From NCBI GenBank assembly GCA_963855995.1, contig OY979724.1, positions 13,515,032 through 13,579,031 of the forward strand: a stretch of DNA of 64,000 bases. The letters are read 5' to 3'. Under the pieces are notes generated by a model that saw nothing but the letters and a program-made list of their open reading frames with translations, was not told the origin of the DNA and did no database searches. Numbering within the stretch: the stretch's first letter is position 1; the number at the start of each line of letters is the position of its first letter. Both the position numbers and the translations under genes were made by a program. Source of the DNA: Muricea muricata (lineage: Eukaryota > Cnidaria > Anthozoa > Malacalcyonacea > Plexauridae). Positions 24,421-34,802 of the stretch are shown piece by piece.

Positions 24421-24704
24421 ATAGATAATTTTTTTACTAAAGCTGCTTAGATTTGCGAAAGAATATCAGATATAAAAGAATATAATAAAAATAATTAAGG
24501 CGAAGTTATAAATAGGTTTGTCTAAGACACAGAACAAAGTTTCGTTGATATAATGCAGAGAGGAAAAAGAGCCTGATGAGGGTTTAAATTATAAAAGGCG
24601 AGGCAGGTGCCACAAGCCACAACAGATATTAGTCACTGGACAAAACTCCAAGATCAAAACCCGCTATCTTGGAAACTCTCCATGTAATCGGCCCCTAATT
24701 CCCA

Positions 24705-24958
24705 GAGGCTCGGTTGCCCAAAGGTGGGTTAGTGCTAACCCAGGGTTAAAGCTTAACTAAGTACTGTTTAACTTTCTGTATTTCTAAATGTCCGTTAAAT
24801 TTCTTTCAAAACTTCAGGTAACAAAACTACTATTCATCCAGACAAGATTTGTGTAAAAATATTTCCAAACCTACAAACAAGCTGCTCTGGAATCACATTT
24901 AAACTTTACGCAAACCCAGGGTAAGCTAACCGACTTTTGAACAACTGGCCGCAGGGAA
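24705..24958. mobile_element. MITE-like repeat, GGTGGGTTAGTGCTAACC end
   Basis: A second copy lies at about 62812-63015 in a PDPK1 intron. They share ACAAAACTACTATT, CCAGACAAGATTTGTG and ACAAACAAGCTGCTCTG. The ends contain inverted TTAGC/GCTAA words and both copies run to a GCTAACCGACTT..TTGAACAAC end. Confidence 0.6.
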
Positions 24959-24959
24959 A

Positions 24960-25787
24960 TACAGGGTGTCCCAAAAAAGTCCAACTACTAAGATTGATTG
25001 CTGAATGAAAACGTGATCATATAGAGCGACTATTTTTTAGTTTTATGGCTTGTTCATTTGCCTTTCGAACAACGTATTTCTTCTCTACTTGAAGCAAGTT
25101 ATAAGACTACAGGAACAATTTTCGCGCAAGTGGTCAATTTGAGATGCTCCAAAAAAGCACATAGTTTGGCGTCACGACGGTATTTTGAAACTAATGTTCA
25201 CTTAATGTTCCACAGGAAAAGTAACTCTCCTTGTTGAAAATTATTTTATACTAATCAACAGAATTACACAAAATATCGATAAGATTATGAATGTTTTTTT
25301 TCCTGATTGAGATTCCCTTCAATGAGATTAAATGGATCTGATTGACATTAAATGCATTCACCACATTTGATGACTTAATACGCGAGACAGTGATTATAGC
25401 ACTTTCTTTTGAGCTGTCTTAAGACAAGATTTACTGCACGCTAGCCCCAAACACACTTTTATTACAGAAGATCAACAAACCAGGAAAAATAATAAAAAAT
25501 AAGATGATTATTCAGCTTCCAGACATGAAATCCAGATAGCCACATTGAATACAGATTGTGAACATGTTATGTAATCACAGCGCTATTTCAATTTTAAAAA
25601 CTTCAATCGCGATTGATTAATGTACCATAACTGTGACTCATTCGCTCATATTTCATAGACAAGATATCCAAAGAAGGCTGAATGAATACACTTTTAAACG
25701 AGAATAAACACTAGCTTCACTGCTTAATATTCTTTTCAATATTTAAACTTGAATCCAGAACTCCGCTTTTTTCGGGACACCCTGTAT
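24960..25787. mobile_element. DNA-transposon-like element, TACAGGGTGTCCC ends (copy A)
   Basis: It begins TACAGGGTGTCCCAAAAAAG and ends with the inverted CTTTTTTCGGGACACCCTGTA. No intact transposase frame is visible. Copy B (25859-26541) is the same family in opposite orientation, so A and B form an inverted pair. The terminal motif recalls widespread animal Tc/mariner-class ends, but the family is not proven. Confidence 0.7.
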
Positions 25788-25858
25788 ACTATTTTTTTTA
25801 TTTTTCAGCATAATTTGAATCTTTAACTGTAGTTAACATGCAATTTTTATTGCCCCTA

Positions 25859-26541
25859 TATAGGGTGTACCAAAAAAGCGAAGTTCTGCAAAAAGTTTAA
25901 ATTTTTAAAAGAATATTAAGCAGTGAAACTAGTGTTTATTCTCGCTTAAAAGTCCATCATTCAGCTTTCTTTGGATAGGTTGTCTATGAAATTTGAGCGT
26001 GTGGCTCACAAGTTATGGTACATTAACCGATCGCGACTGGAAGATTTTAAAATTGAAGTTGGGCTATAATTACATGTTCACAATCTGCATTCTTAGTAGC
26101 TATCGCTGGATCTTCTGTTATGGAAGCTGAACATTCATCTCATTTGTTAATCCTCTGTAATAAATCAATCAATTACATTTTCTGGCCAATAGAAATGTTG
26201 AACTGGCTATTCCGCCATTACTCTGGCCAGTCAATTGCATAAAAATAGGGGGACATGTTGCACTGCTGAGTGGCCCTACTGTTTATTCACTATACTGTGC
26301 CTTAAGTGAACATCAGTCAGTCTCAAACTACCCATGTGGCACCAAATTATGTGTCTTTTGAAGCATCTCAAAATGACCACTTGAGCTAAAATTGTTCCTG
26401 TGGTTTTATTGCTTGATTCAAGTAGACAGGGAATACCTTGTTCGAAAGGCAAATGAACAAGCCATAAAACAAAAAAAAAGTCACTTTGTGTGATCAGATT
26501 TTCATCCAGCAATCAATCTCAGAAGCTTGGGGCACCCTGTA
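25859..26541. mobile_element. DNA-transposon-like element (copy B), inverted relative to copy A
   Basis: Starts TATAGGGTGTACCAAAAAAGCG and ends in a degenerate GGGGCACCCTGTA. Interior blocks such as AGTGTTTATTCTCG and GTTATGGTACATTAA match copy A in reverse complement. It carries a MITE remnant at about 26165-26280. Confidence 0.65.
26165..26280. mobile_element. Truncated relative of the 14220-14443 MITE
   Basis: Shares TTTTCTGGCCAATAG, GGCCAGTCAATTGCAT, GACATGTTGCACTGCTGAG and TGGCCCT with that element in reverse orientation. The other end is missing. Confidence 0.7.
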
Positions 26542-26579
26542 CTGTAGTTAGTATAGTTTCTATATACTGTATATTGTCC

Positions 26580-27067
26580 AAATTTGAAAACTTTCCCGCA
26601 ATTTTCATACTTATTTAACCGAAACGCCTTCATTTCTATGGTACATCGCATCTGCTCTTAAACCACTCCGTAATTTGCGTTAGTACACACATACAAGGAG
26701 TTAATAGTTCCATTGTTTTCTTACCAAAACTAATCGGCAGATACTTATCATAATAATAGCAAAAGTCAGTCTCACCATGAACAAACATGACAACCAAAAC
26801 AAAGGAAGCTGTATTCCCATGGGAATTAAAAATGAGCGAAAATAAGAGCCTACTGATTTCCAAGCATGTAAAATCAAATGTACTCAAGTCTGTACAAAAA
26901 AAAAACTCTAGCTACATGTGTTTTAAATTGCTTTTTATCTTTGCATAATTCTCGCGCTAATTTGACCCCCAGCCTTAGACTTTGGCAAGCATTAGATTTG
27001 CATTTACTTATATCGGATCAGTTTAACATAACGACATTTAGCAGCATTGCATTCTTGCAGTTTGACA
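26580..27067 (+). repeat. Decayed relative of the palindrome's outer arm
   Basis: Matches the right arm's complement around 1200-1480: CTTATTTAACCGAAACGCC, TAATTTGC and the TATTCCCATGGGAATT block occur in order, with substitutions. It is contiguous with the tandem units that follow. Confidence 0.65.
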
Positions 27068-27774
27068 GACGTTGATCTAAAACAAAATCTAATTCCCAGT
27101 GGAAGTTAAAATGCATAATTTTAGCCGTGTCAGAATTGGTTTACGTACTGTGTACTAAATCACGATCTGTTCTCTGTATACGCATGGGAATACACCGTAA
27201 TGAAATTCGCAGCTAATTTGAATTTGAAAGAGCATCAGTTTTTTTTACTCACCCTGTAGATCATTTTCAATAGTTTTTTGGGGGTTTTTTGGGACACCCT
27301 GTATTACAACCAAAACAAAGGAAGCTGTATTCCCATGGGAATTAAAAATAGGCAAAAATAAGAGCCTACTGATTTTCAAGCATGTAGAATCAAATTTACA
27401 CGAGTCTTAACGAAAAACTCTAGTTACATGTCTTTCACGTTTTAAATTGCTTTTTATCTTTGCACAATTCTCGCGCTAATTTGACCCCCAGCCTTAGACT
27501 TTGGCAAGCATTAGATTTGCATTTACTTATATCGGATCAGTTTAACATAACGAAAAGCCCATGCTCCTTCAGCTAAGGTTTTATGTGTGAAAATTTGATC
27601 AAATAATCAGTGTAAGTGGGTTTAAGTAGCTAGAGGTGACGTAATTTATCTTTCATTTTACTTTTTTTGTTTATAATGTAATTTATTATAGCTTTACGAA
27701 TGAACTGCGAGGGTACACCCAATGTGTATTGTGTAGGTTGCATGGGATTAGGCTTTTTGAAACTATGCTAAAAA

Positions 27775-27940
27775 CCAGGGCCGTCGCTAGAGCGTTAATT
27801 GGGGGGTTGAATATTCATATTTTTGTGTTATGCCCGACTAATTTCTTTTGAAATCAACATGATTTGAAAAGAAATCAATCGGGCATAACATGAAAATATG
27901 AATATTCAACCCCCCAATTAACGCTCTAGCGACCGCCCAG
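27775..27940. mobile_element. Foldback MITE, AGGGCCGTCGCTAGAGCG family, copy 1
   Basis: About 165 bp that folds almost end to end: GTCGCTAGAGCGTTAATTGG pairs with CCAATTAACGCTCTAGCG, and GAATATTCATATTTT with its inverse. It interrupts arm-related sequence between CTAAAAACC on both sides (a repeated flank of about 9 bp). The palindrome arms lack it at the matching place (near 17080). Confidence 0.85.
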
Positions 27941-28309
27941 CTAAAAACCCTAACCCTATCACCCTTCTAATAAAACTATACAATGAGAATTGAGTTATAT
28001 TTTCCAAGTACATTTTAAGTAGAATTCTCACCTGTTTATATAGAAGACCTTTGATGTTTTTACATTCGACCTTTTTCGGTATACACTTGACCTAAAATAT
28101 CCAAATAAATTACATTTGAAACGCATAATTTACTGAAATTTTAACCTTTTAATTTTGGAATTGGCTGGCAGTTGGGGTGGTGGTGGTCAAAGTTACTTTT
28201 GAAACTCATAAAATCACAAGATTAAAATGAGCATTAACAGTTGAATTTTCATAGTTAATGCTGCTGTATTAGGTAGATAACTCTATTTGTAGATACACTA
28301 ACTGTGTTT

Positions 28310-28800
28310 GGTAAGAAGGTGGCACATACCACTTTTCTTTATGCAATTCAAGTTAAAGTGGCTTGGTACAGTTTTCAAAAAAAGAGCCATAATTTGCTCT
28401 TTAACTTTCTCACTGTTAACTTTTCGCTATTTTTGCCCTAGTTTACGTATCTCAGGGCAAATTCTATTGCATATTTTTTGCTCCAAGTTTTACAAAGGAT
28501 AATTTTTTCTTATTCAATCTTGAATATTTTATATACAAGTTATAAGATGCAGAATGTCTGGTGTTATGTGTATGTACTTCCTTTGAGTGAATGAATAGAT
28601 CGAAGATGGTGCTTGGAATGGTACTATTAGAGATATCATACATTAGGTTAGAAACTGTGCTGTAATAGAATATATATTTTTAGAGCATAACTTTTGAGCT
28701 GACAAAAACAGGGAGAGCATGCTCGTTCTTTCTTTTAAATTATATTAAACACAAAGGATGTTTTTGAAGGAGTTAGTTTTTTACATTTGCTTGACTAGCT
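28310..28800 (-). pseudogene. LINE reverse-transcriptase C-terminal remnant (unit 1 copy)
   Basis: Parallel to the clearer copy at 30060-30925. The minus strand carries degenerate sequence resembling the end of a CR1/L2/jockey-type ORF2, with words such as KLGAKI and IRKLG readable only across frameshifts. No intact frame. Confidence 0.5.
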
Positions 28801-28809
28801 TGTCCGCTT

Positions 28810-30541
28810 AGACGTTGATCTAAAACAAAATCTAATTTCCAGTGGAAGTTAAAATGCATAATTTTAGCCGTGCAAGAATTGTCAGAATTGGTTTACGTAC
28901 TGTGTACTAAATCACGATCTGTTCTCTGTATACCCATGGGAATACACCGTAATGAAATTCGCAGCTAATTTGAATTTGAAAGAGCATCAGTTTTCTTTTA
29001 CTCACCCTGTAGATCATTTTCAATAGTTTTTTTGGGGTTTTTTGGGACACCCTGTATTACAACCAAAACAAAGGAAGCTGTATTCCCATGGGAATTAAAA
29101 ATAGGCAAAAATAAGAGCCTACTGATTTTCAAGCATGTAGAATCAAATTTACACGAGTCTTGACAAAAAAACTCTAGTTACATGTCTTTCACGTTTTAAA
29201 TTGCTTTTTATCTTTGCATAATTCTCGCGCTAATTTGTATCAGCCTTAGACTTTGGCAAGCATCGGATTTGCATTTACTTATATCGGATCAGTTTAACAT
29301 AACGAAAAGCCCATGCTCCTTCAGCTAAGGTTTTACGTGTGAAAACTTGTTCAAATAATCAGTGTAAGTGGGTTTCAGTAGCTAGAGGTAACGTAATTTA
29401 TCTTTTATTTTACTTTTTTTTTGTTTATAATATAAGTTATTATAGCTTCACGCATGAACTGCGAGGGTACACCCAATGTGTATTGTGTAAGTTGCATGGG
29501 ATTAGGCTTTTTGAAACTATGCTAAAAACCAGGGCCGTCGCTAGAGCGTTAATTGGGGGGTTGAATATTCATATTTTTGTGTTATGCCCGACTAATTTCT
29601 TTTGAAATCAACTTGATTTGAAAAGAAATCAATTGGGCATAACATGAAAATATGAATATTCAACCCCCCTATTAACGCTCTAGCGACGGCCCTGCTAAAA
29701 ACCCTAACCCTATCATCCTTAATAAAACTATACAATGAGAATTGAGTTATATTTTCCAAGTACATTTCAGTAGAATTCTCACCTGTTTATATAGACGACC
29801 TTTGATGTTTTTATATTCGACCTTTTTCGGTATACATTTGACCTAAAATATCCAAAAAAATTACATTTGAAACGCATAATTTACTGAAATTTTAACCTTT
29901 TAATTTTGGAATTGGCTGGCAGTTGGGGTGGTAGTGGTCAAAGTTACTTTTGAAACTCAGAAAATCACAAGATTAAAATGAGCATTAGCAGTTGAATTTT
30001 CATAGTTGATGCTGCTGTATTAGGTAGATAACTCTATTTGTAGATACACTAACTGTGTTTGGTAAGCAGATGGCATATACTACTTTTCTCTATGCAGTTC
30101 AAGTTAAGGTGGCTTGGTACAGTTTTCAAAAAAGAGCTATAATTTCCTCTTTAATTTTCGCACTGTTAACTTTTTGCATCATTTTTGCCCTAGTTTACGT
30201 ATCTCAGGGCAAATTCTATTGCATATTTTTTGCTCCAAGTTTTACAAAGGATAATTTTTTCTTATTCAATCTTGAATATTTTATATACAAGTTATAAGAC
30301 GCAGAATGTCTGGTGATATGTGTATGTACTTCCTTTGAGTAAATGAATAGATCAGAGTCAGTGCTTGGAATGGTATTATTAAAGATATCATACATTAGAG
30401 GTTAGAAACTGTGCTGTAATAGAGCATATTTAGTGGCATAACTTAATATAGAGGGAGAGCATGCTCACTCTTTCTTTTAAATTATATTAAACACAAAGGT
30501 TTTGAAGGAGTTACTTGCTTAGATTCACTTGACTAGCTTGT
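28810..30541 (+). repeat. 1.74-kb tandem duplication, unit 2
   Basis: Direct repeat of 27068-28809 in the same order and orientation. Beyond 30541 only this copy continues into LINE sequence, so the duplication's right breakpoint fell inside the LINE. Confidence 0.85.
29529..29694. mobile_element. Foldback MITE, AGGGCCGTCGCTAGAGCG family, copy 2
   Basis: Same position within tandem unit 2 as copy 1 within unit 1, so it was duplicated with the unit. The GCTAAAAACC flank is repeated on the right. Confidence 0.85.
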
Positions 30542-30925
30542 CCCCAAATCACTATTCTATAGGTGATATAAGGTAAAATGAGAGATTGATAGATATTGAG
30601 TAGAGTAGAAGAAGGAACCAAATGTCACATTTGTGAAATCATACTAATCTAATCACCTCATTTGAACTACTGTCAAACATTCTAATATTGATAATTTATA
30701 TTCTAACAACCATTTACAAACACTGAGCAATTTTCAATTGACAACTGTCTCAAGTGATTTTAACTTCTTGTCAGCATATATTAAGTTAGGATATAACATC
30801 AGCAAATAAACAGAATTTGAATGCATTTTAACATCTGTCATTGACGCATATTAAGATGATTGATAGCCCTAAAACAGAGCCTTGTGGCATGTCATGGTTA
30901 TTTTGCTCTGAATTTGATTTCCATT
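30060..30925 (-). pseudogene. CR1/L2-like non-LTR retrotransposon ORF2 remnant
   Basis: Reading the minus strand downwards from 30925 gives MPQGSVLG followed by ICVND, then YADKKLKSLETVVN, then LILPYITYRIVIWGQAS near 30550, then a degenerate C-terminal tail to about 30060. These match the order of reverse-transcriptase core and thumb motifs of CR1/L2/jockey-type LINEs (P-Q-G-S-V-L-G, then the Y-A-D region, then PY-Y--WG). The catalytic FADD box is lost and several stops and frameshifts are present, so this is a dead, 5'-truncated copy. Its 3' part is shared with the tandem duplication. Confidence 0.7.
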
Positions 30926-33477
30926 CCAATTTGGGTTGTATGTTTTTGTCATGTTAAATATGAATGGAACCGATTATTAACAGATCCTCTACTACCATAA
31001 TGATTTAAATTTTTCAATAATGGGGTAAATAATAGAACACAAAATTGCCATAACTTCAACTGTATGCCACAACCCAGGTTGGTATACCTAACCTAAGCTG
31101 TAGCAACCCAGGTTGAAAACAATACCGACTTAGCTCATATAACAGGGCTCGTGTAAATGGGGCCTTAGCCAAAAAAGTCTATTTTTCTTTTAAACTGCAG
31201 ATTCAAAGCTAACCCTCCCCCAGACTGCAGAGTATAGCTTTGGCGCACCCGAGATTTATTTTGTCACAATTTTTGGCACCCCTAAGGTCCATTACATAAT
31301 AATTTTGAATAGCCTTGACCGCCCTGATTTGCTGCAAGAATTGCCATTTGTTTATAATTTCGGGCAATTACCGCCCTTTGGCCGCCCCTAGATCATTTTT
31401 GCACCCCTGCCCCGAGATTTTACGACTTCCCTCCCCCCCCCCCTCGATCTCGGCAAAAACAGCCACACTCTGCAGTCTACCCCTACCCCCATCATGGAAC
31501 ATTAATAAGTCTGCAATCAGTGAAAGAATCTTGTCAACAGTTTCTTGCTATGTTTTGTTGGGCTAGTTAAAAGTGGGAGATCCAGCATTAAAATTAAAAA
31601 CTCAGTTAGCATTTGCATCCACACATGAGCCTTTATTAGGCCTATGGAATTAAGGTTACTGTTTACCGTCTCTTTAACTTTGGAAGTTGCTGTGGAAAAT
31701 TTTCATTATTCATTATTGCAAATGTAGAAAATGTGATGCACTAATTTAATGGCCAATCCACGACAAGAAAATAATTTATTTAACATTGCAGGGTTCAAAT
31801 TAGTGAGGAAAAATTGATATGCAAATTTTCGTTATGAAAATGTTGAGGAAAATTTTGTTTTGTAAAGTGGAAACACTGACAAAATGGCAGCCGTTTCATT
31901 GTAAATTTTGTGAATATTTCTGAAGACATTCTACCTTTTTACACATAAAAAGCATGCCTAGATCTTCTTTTTGCACATAAAAAAATTATACGTAGACCTT
32001 GATTGTTACAGTTGCAAAATAAAAATTTGCATATCATTTGGAAAAATGATGTGCACTTTTTACTATTTAGGTCTAAACAATGTGCAAATGGTCGAACCCT
32101 GTATCACTGCGAATTCGAAAGCATCAAAGCAAATCATAGCAACATCCTGTGGCACGTCTCATTTTGAATCCAAACATTCTGAAAATATATCTTAATTTGA
32201 TATTGAATAAGTCATGCTGTGTTTACCCAAAATATTTTTATCAAACGCTTTAGGTAAAAGAAAAGAAATAATGAAAAAATTTCAAATAATGATGCATGCG
32301 GGATTCATGCGGGTATCAAAAACACAAGCGGGCGAGTGACGGTAAACAGTAACCTCAATTCCGTAGGCCTAACTAACACTCCAATTTCCAAGTGTTAATG
32401 CCCCCTTTTCCCTGTGGAAATTTATCCTTATAACATTCCCTAACAATGGAAGTTTCCAATTTTTCCTCCCACCCGTTCTGGAATTTCTTATCTTCTTTCA
32501 GCCCTGGTAGAATTTATCAGTTGGTTACCCTGCCTCTGGTAACTAATGATACTTTCAACAATCCCCTTCTCCCCTGGAATTTTGAGATTTTTCGAAGCGG
32601 GTGTAGATAACAACTAAGTATAAGAATATTTATGATAAACAATATTGAATATTCATGCTTACAGTGCCTGTTCCAAGCTCACAAATGTCCAAATGTTCAA
32701 CCAGTGGTCTGCTCTGCCATTTTAAATACGTTCATTTCCTCTGAAGCAACAAGAAGCAAAAAAATTTGCTTTTTACAAACATGTTTTTGAATTTAGACAT
32801 AAATTTAGGCGGCCATATTCTACAGATTGCATTGTATTATATGAAGTACTTCAACGTCTCAAATTAAAATGCAAATCTAATCCCCAGTAATCCCCAATCC
32901 CAATAATCTAATCCATCCTAATCCCCAATGCTAACTGCATAATCCAAACTGCAAGTAAGCCTGAATAGGCTACAATATTAAACCAAATGATTGGATACAA
33001 TTTTTGTCGCAAAATTTTCGTGCAAAATTCCGGGTGGTAAATTTTTTTAGGGCGGGCAGTCAAGTCTCAAGTCTGTAGTCACCTTGACCAAACCTCATAA
33101 CAAAATGAAGGTAGCCAAACTGATTTTGGGTGAGAGGTTATCGATTGGGGGTGGGGCAAGACAAAACAAATTCTTTGCACAATTTCGACTTTTTGACTTT
33201 TTCTACCCCATTGGTACCCCAATTTCTTCACTCCAGTAGTACAGATTTCGGCTTTTCTCATTCAAGGTTTCACAATAAGACGTTCAAAAATGAAAAGTCG
33301 GAGAGTGGAGGGAGAAGAGGGGGGTGGAGTTCGAGGTAAAAGGAAACCACACTACAAGAAAACTTGAAGAAAGCTATGGATTCAATTCTTGCATATTATT
33401 TCTCAACAAATTCCTCCAGAATGCCGGAAAAATTTCCCTTGGGTGTTTTCCACCCCACCCTTTTCTCTCTCACCTCT
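30926..33477. other. No gene recognised
   Basis: AT-rich sequence with a C-rich run near 31430-31442 and a low-complexity TAATCCCCA stretch near 32880-32930. A block at 31620-31670 (AGGCCTATGGAATTAAGGTTACTGTTTACCGTC) recurs inverted near 32335-32370, so about 31625-32372 may be a further TIR-flanked element. No conserved protein seen. Confidence 0.45.
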
Positions 33478-33888
33478 CTAATGGACCGATTGCATTATGG
33501 ACAAAATTTTGAAAAAAGTTGAAATAGGAAAATTTATTTCCACAGCATTGAAGAGCATCCTAAAATTAATAAAATTGCAAAGTTTGGTTGCGAAACGTTG
33601 TAAAATGTGGAAAATGTAAGCCTGTGAAGATTGTAAATTTTGTATATGTTTGTATTACGCACGGAAAATTGATACCAACATTGAGAAAACGGTATCAATT
33701 TTCAGTGCGTAATACAAAAGTATACAAAATTCGCAAACTTTGCAGGGCTATATTTTCCACATTTTACAACATTTCGCGACCAAACTTTGCGATTTTACTA
33801 ATTTTAGGATGCTCTTCAATGCTGTGGTAATAAATTTTCCCACTTCAACTTTTTTCAAAATTCTGTCCATAATGCAATTGGTCCATTA
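33478..33888. mobile_element. 411-bp foldback element with ~190-bp arms
   Basis: AATGGACCGATTGCATTATG at the left end pairs with CATAATGCAATTGGTCCATT at the right, and pairing continues to a centre near 33683 (GGTATCAATTTTC). Fragments of the same family occur in PDPK1 introns at about 59070-59150 and 61370-61470. No coding content. Confidence 0.85.
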
Positions 33889-34103
33889 GGGACCTGGCTA
33901 CGCACCTGGTTTAGACTAACATTTAGTGTGTTTTGACTATAGTTTATCAAACCGGACGCTTTTGATTCACTTTTCTCGTATCACTGTAAAGTAAAAAGAG
34001 AGCAGATTTTAGTACAAATATCTCGACATGCATTGCATTTCAATGCAACAGCTTTTTCGTAATCGTGCCGGCCTTCAAATTGCTCCCTCAAAATGCTCAA
34101 AAA

Positions 34104-34262
34104 CCAGGGCCGTCGCTAGAGCGTTAATTGGGGGTTGAATATTCATATTTTCATGTTATGCCCGATTGATTTCTTTTCAAATCAAGTTGATTTCAAAAGA
34201 AATTAGTCGGGCATAACACAAAAATATGAATATTCAACCCCCCAATTAACGCTCTAGCGACG
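34104..34262. mobile_element. Foldback MITE, AGGGCCGTCGCTAGAGCG family, copy 3
   Basis: Same family as 27775-27940, with an inverted central segment. It is about 700 bp upstream of the BTAF1 start codon. Confidence 0.85.
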
Positions 34263-34559
34263 TTTCTGATAAATTTCGCTTTGTTGTAGCTTTTTAGTGC
34301 CTTGACGTTCCTAGAAGAAGAGTAAAAAGTCAAAATTGTTGATTAAAGCTTGTTTGGAAGACTTCTAAAACTGAACGAAGTGCCCAATTAGTGAATTCTG
34401 CACAGTTCCGCTTTCGGCACGCTGAAAACCAGGGAATTCTGAGAGAACCGGAGAAAAAGTAGACCAACAATACCTTTAAACAGTAAGGGCCAGCTTCTGT
34501 CGAGTTTTTTACATCTTTTCATTTCTTTTCAATCGTTTTTAAAGCATTTTTTGTCCAGA

Positions 34560-34802
34560 CGAAGCTTTGCTGTTTGTTCTTTCGAAGCGACGTCGTTTGG
34601 GCGGGAAGTTATTTGTGCTCAACGAGGTGATTTTGATTGGCTGCTTTCATCTGTCTCAACTTCCGGTCGTGTCAAAGCTGATGGCGCTGACTAATAATTC
34701 AATATGGCGGGCTCCGGTACATTTCTGTATTTTATATAAAGTCTTTACAACTATTAAATTCTTTTTTGAATTTTGCATAAACGATTTGCAAGAACTTCTA
34801 CA
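34560..34802 (+). promoter_or_regulatory. Probable BTAF1 promoter and 5' leader
   Basis: This stretch carries an inverted CCAAT box (GATTGG, 34635-34640), an ETS/GABP-type ACTTCCGG (34659-34666), a GACGTC near 34590 and a YY1-like AATATGGCGGG (34701-34711), a combination typical of TATA-less housekeeping promoters. ATGs at 34681 and 34704 would be upstream of the true start; the second opens an 11-codon frame. The transcription start itself cannot be read from the sequence. Confidence 0.5.

Larger units (their letters stand above)
27068..28809 (+). repeat. 1.74-kb tandem duplication, unit 1
   Basis: Starts GACGTTGATCTAAAACAAAA and ends CTTGACTAGCTTGTCCGCTTA. The next unit repeats the whole block with a period of about 1745 bp and a few per cent difference. 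Each unit contains a transposon-end remnant (GGGACACCCTGTATTAC), palindrome-arm-related sequence in right-arm orientation (compare 16480-17370), a 160-bp foldback MITE and a LINE 3' fragment. Confidence 0.85.

Noticed and set aside
27945-27965. Telomere-like CCCTAACCCTA
   Set aside because: Fewer than two perfect units, repeated only because the 1.74-kb block is duplicated (also near 29702); not an interstitial telomere array.
34704-34739. ATG at 34704 (M-A-G-S) as the BTAF1 start
   Set aside because: Its only GT donor (after 34716) gives the wrong phase for the next exon; the ATG at 34803 fits the phase and the family's N-terminus.
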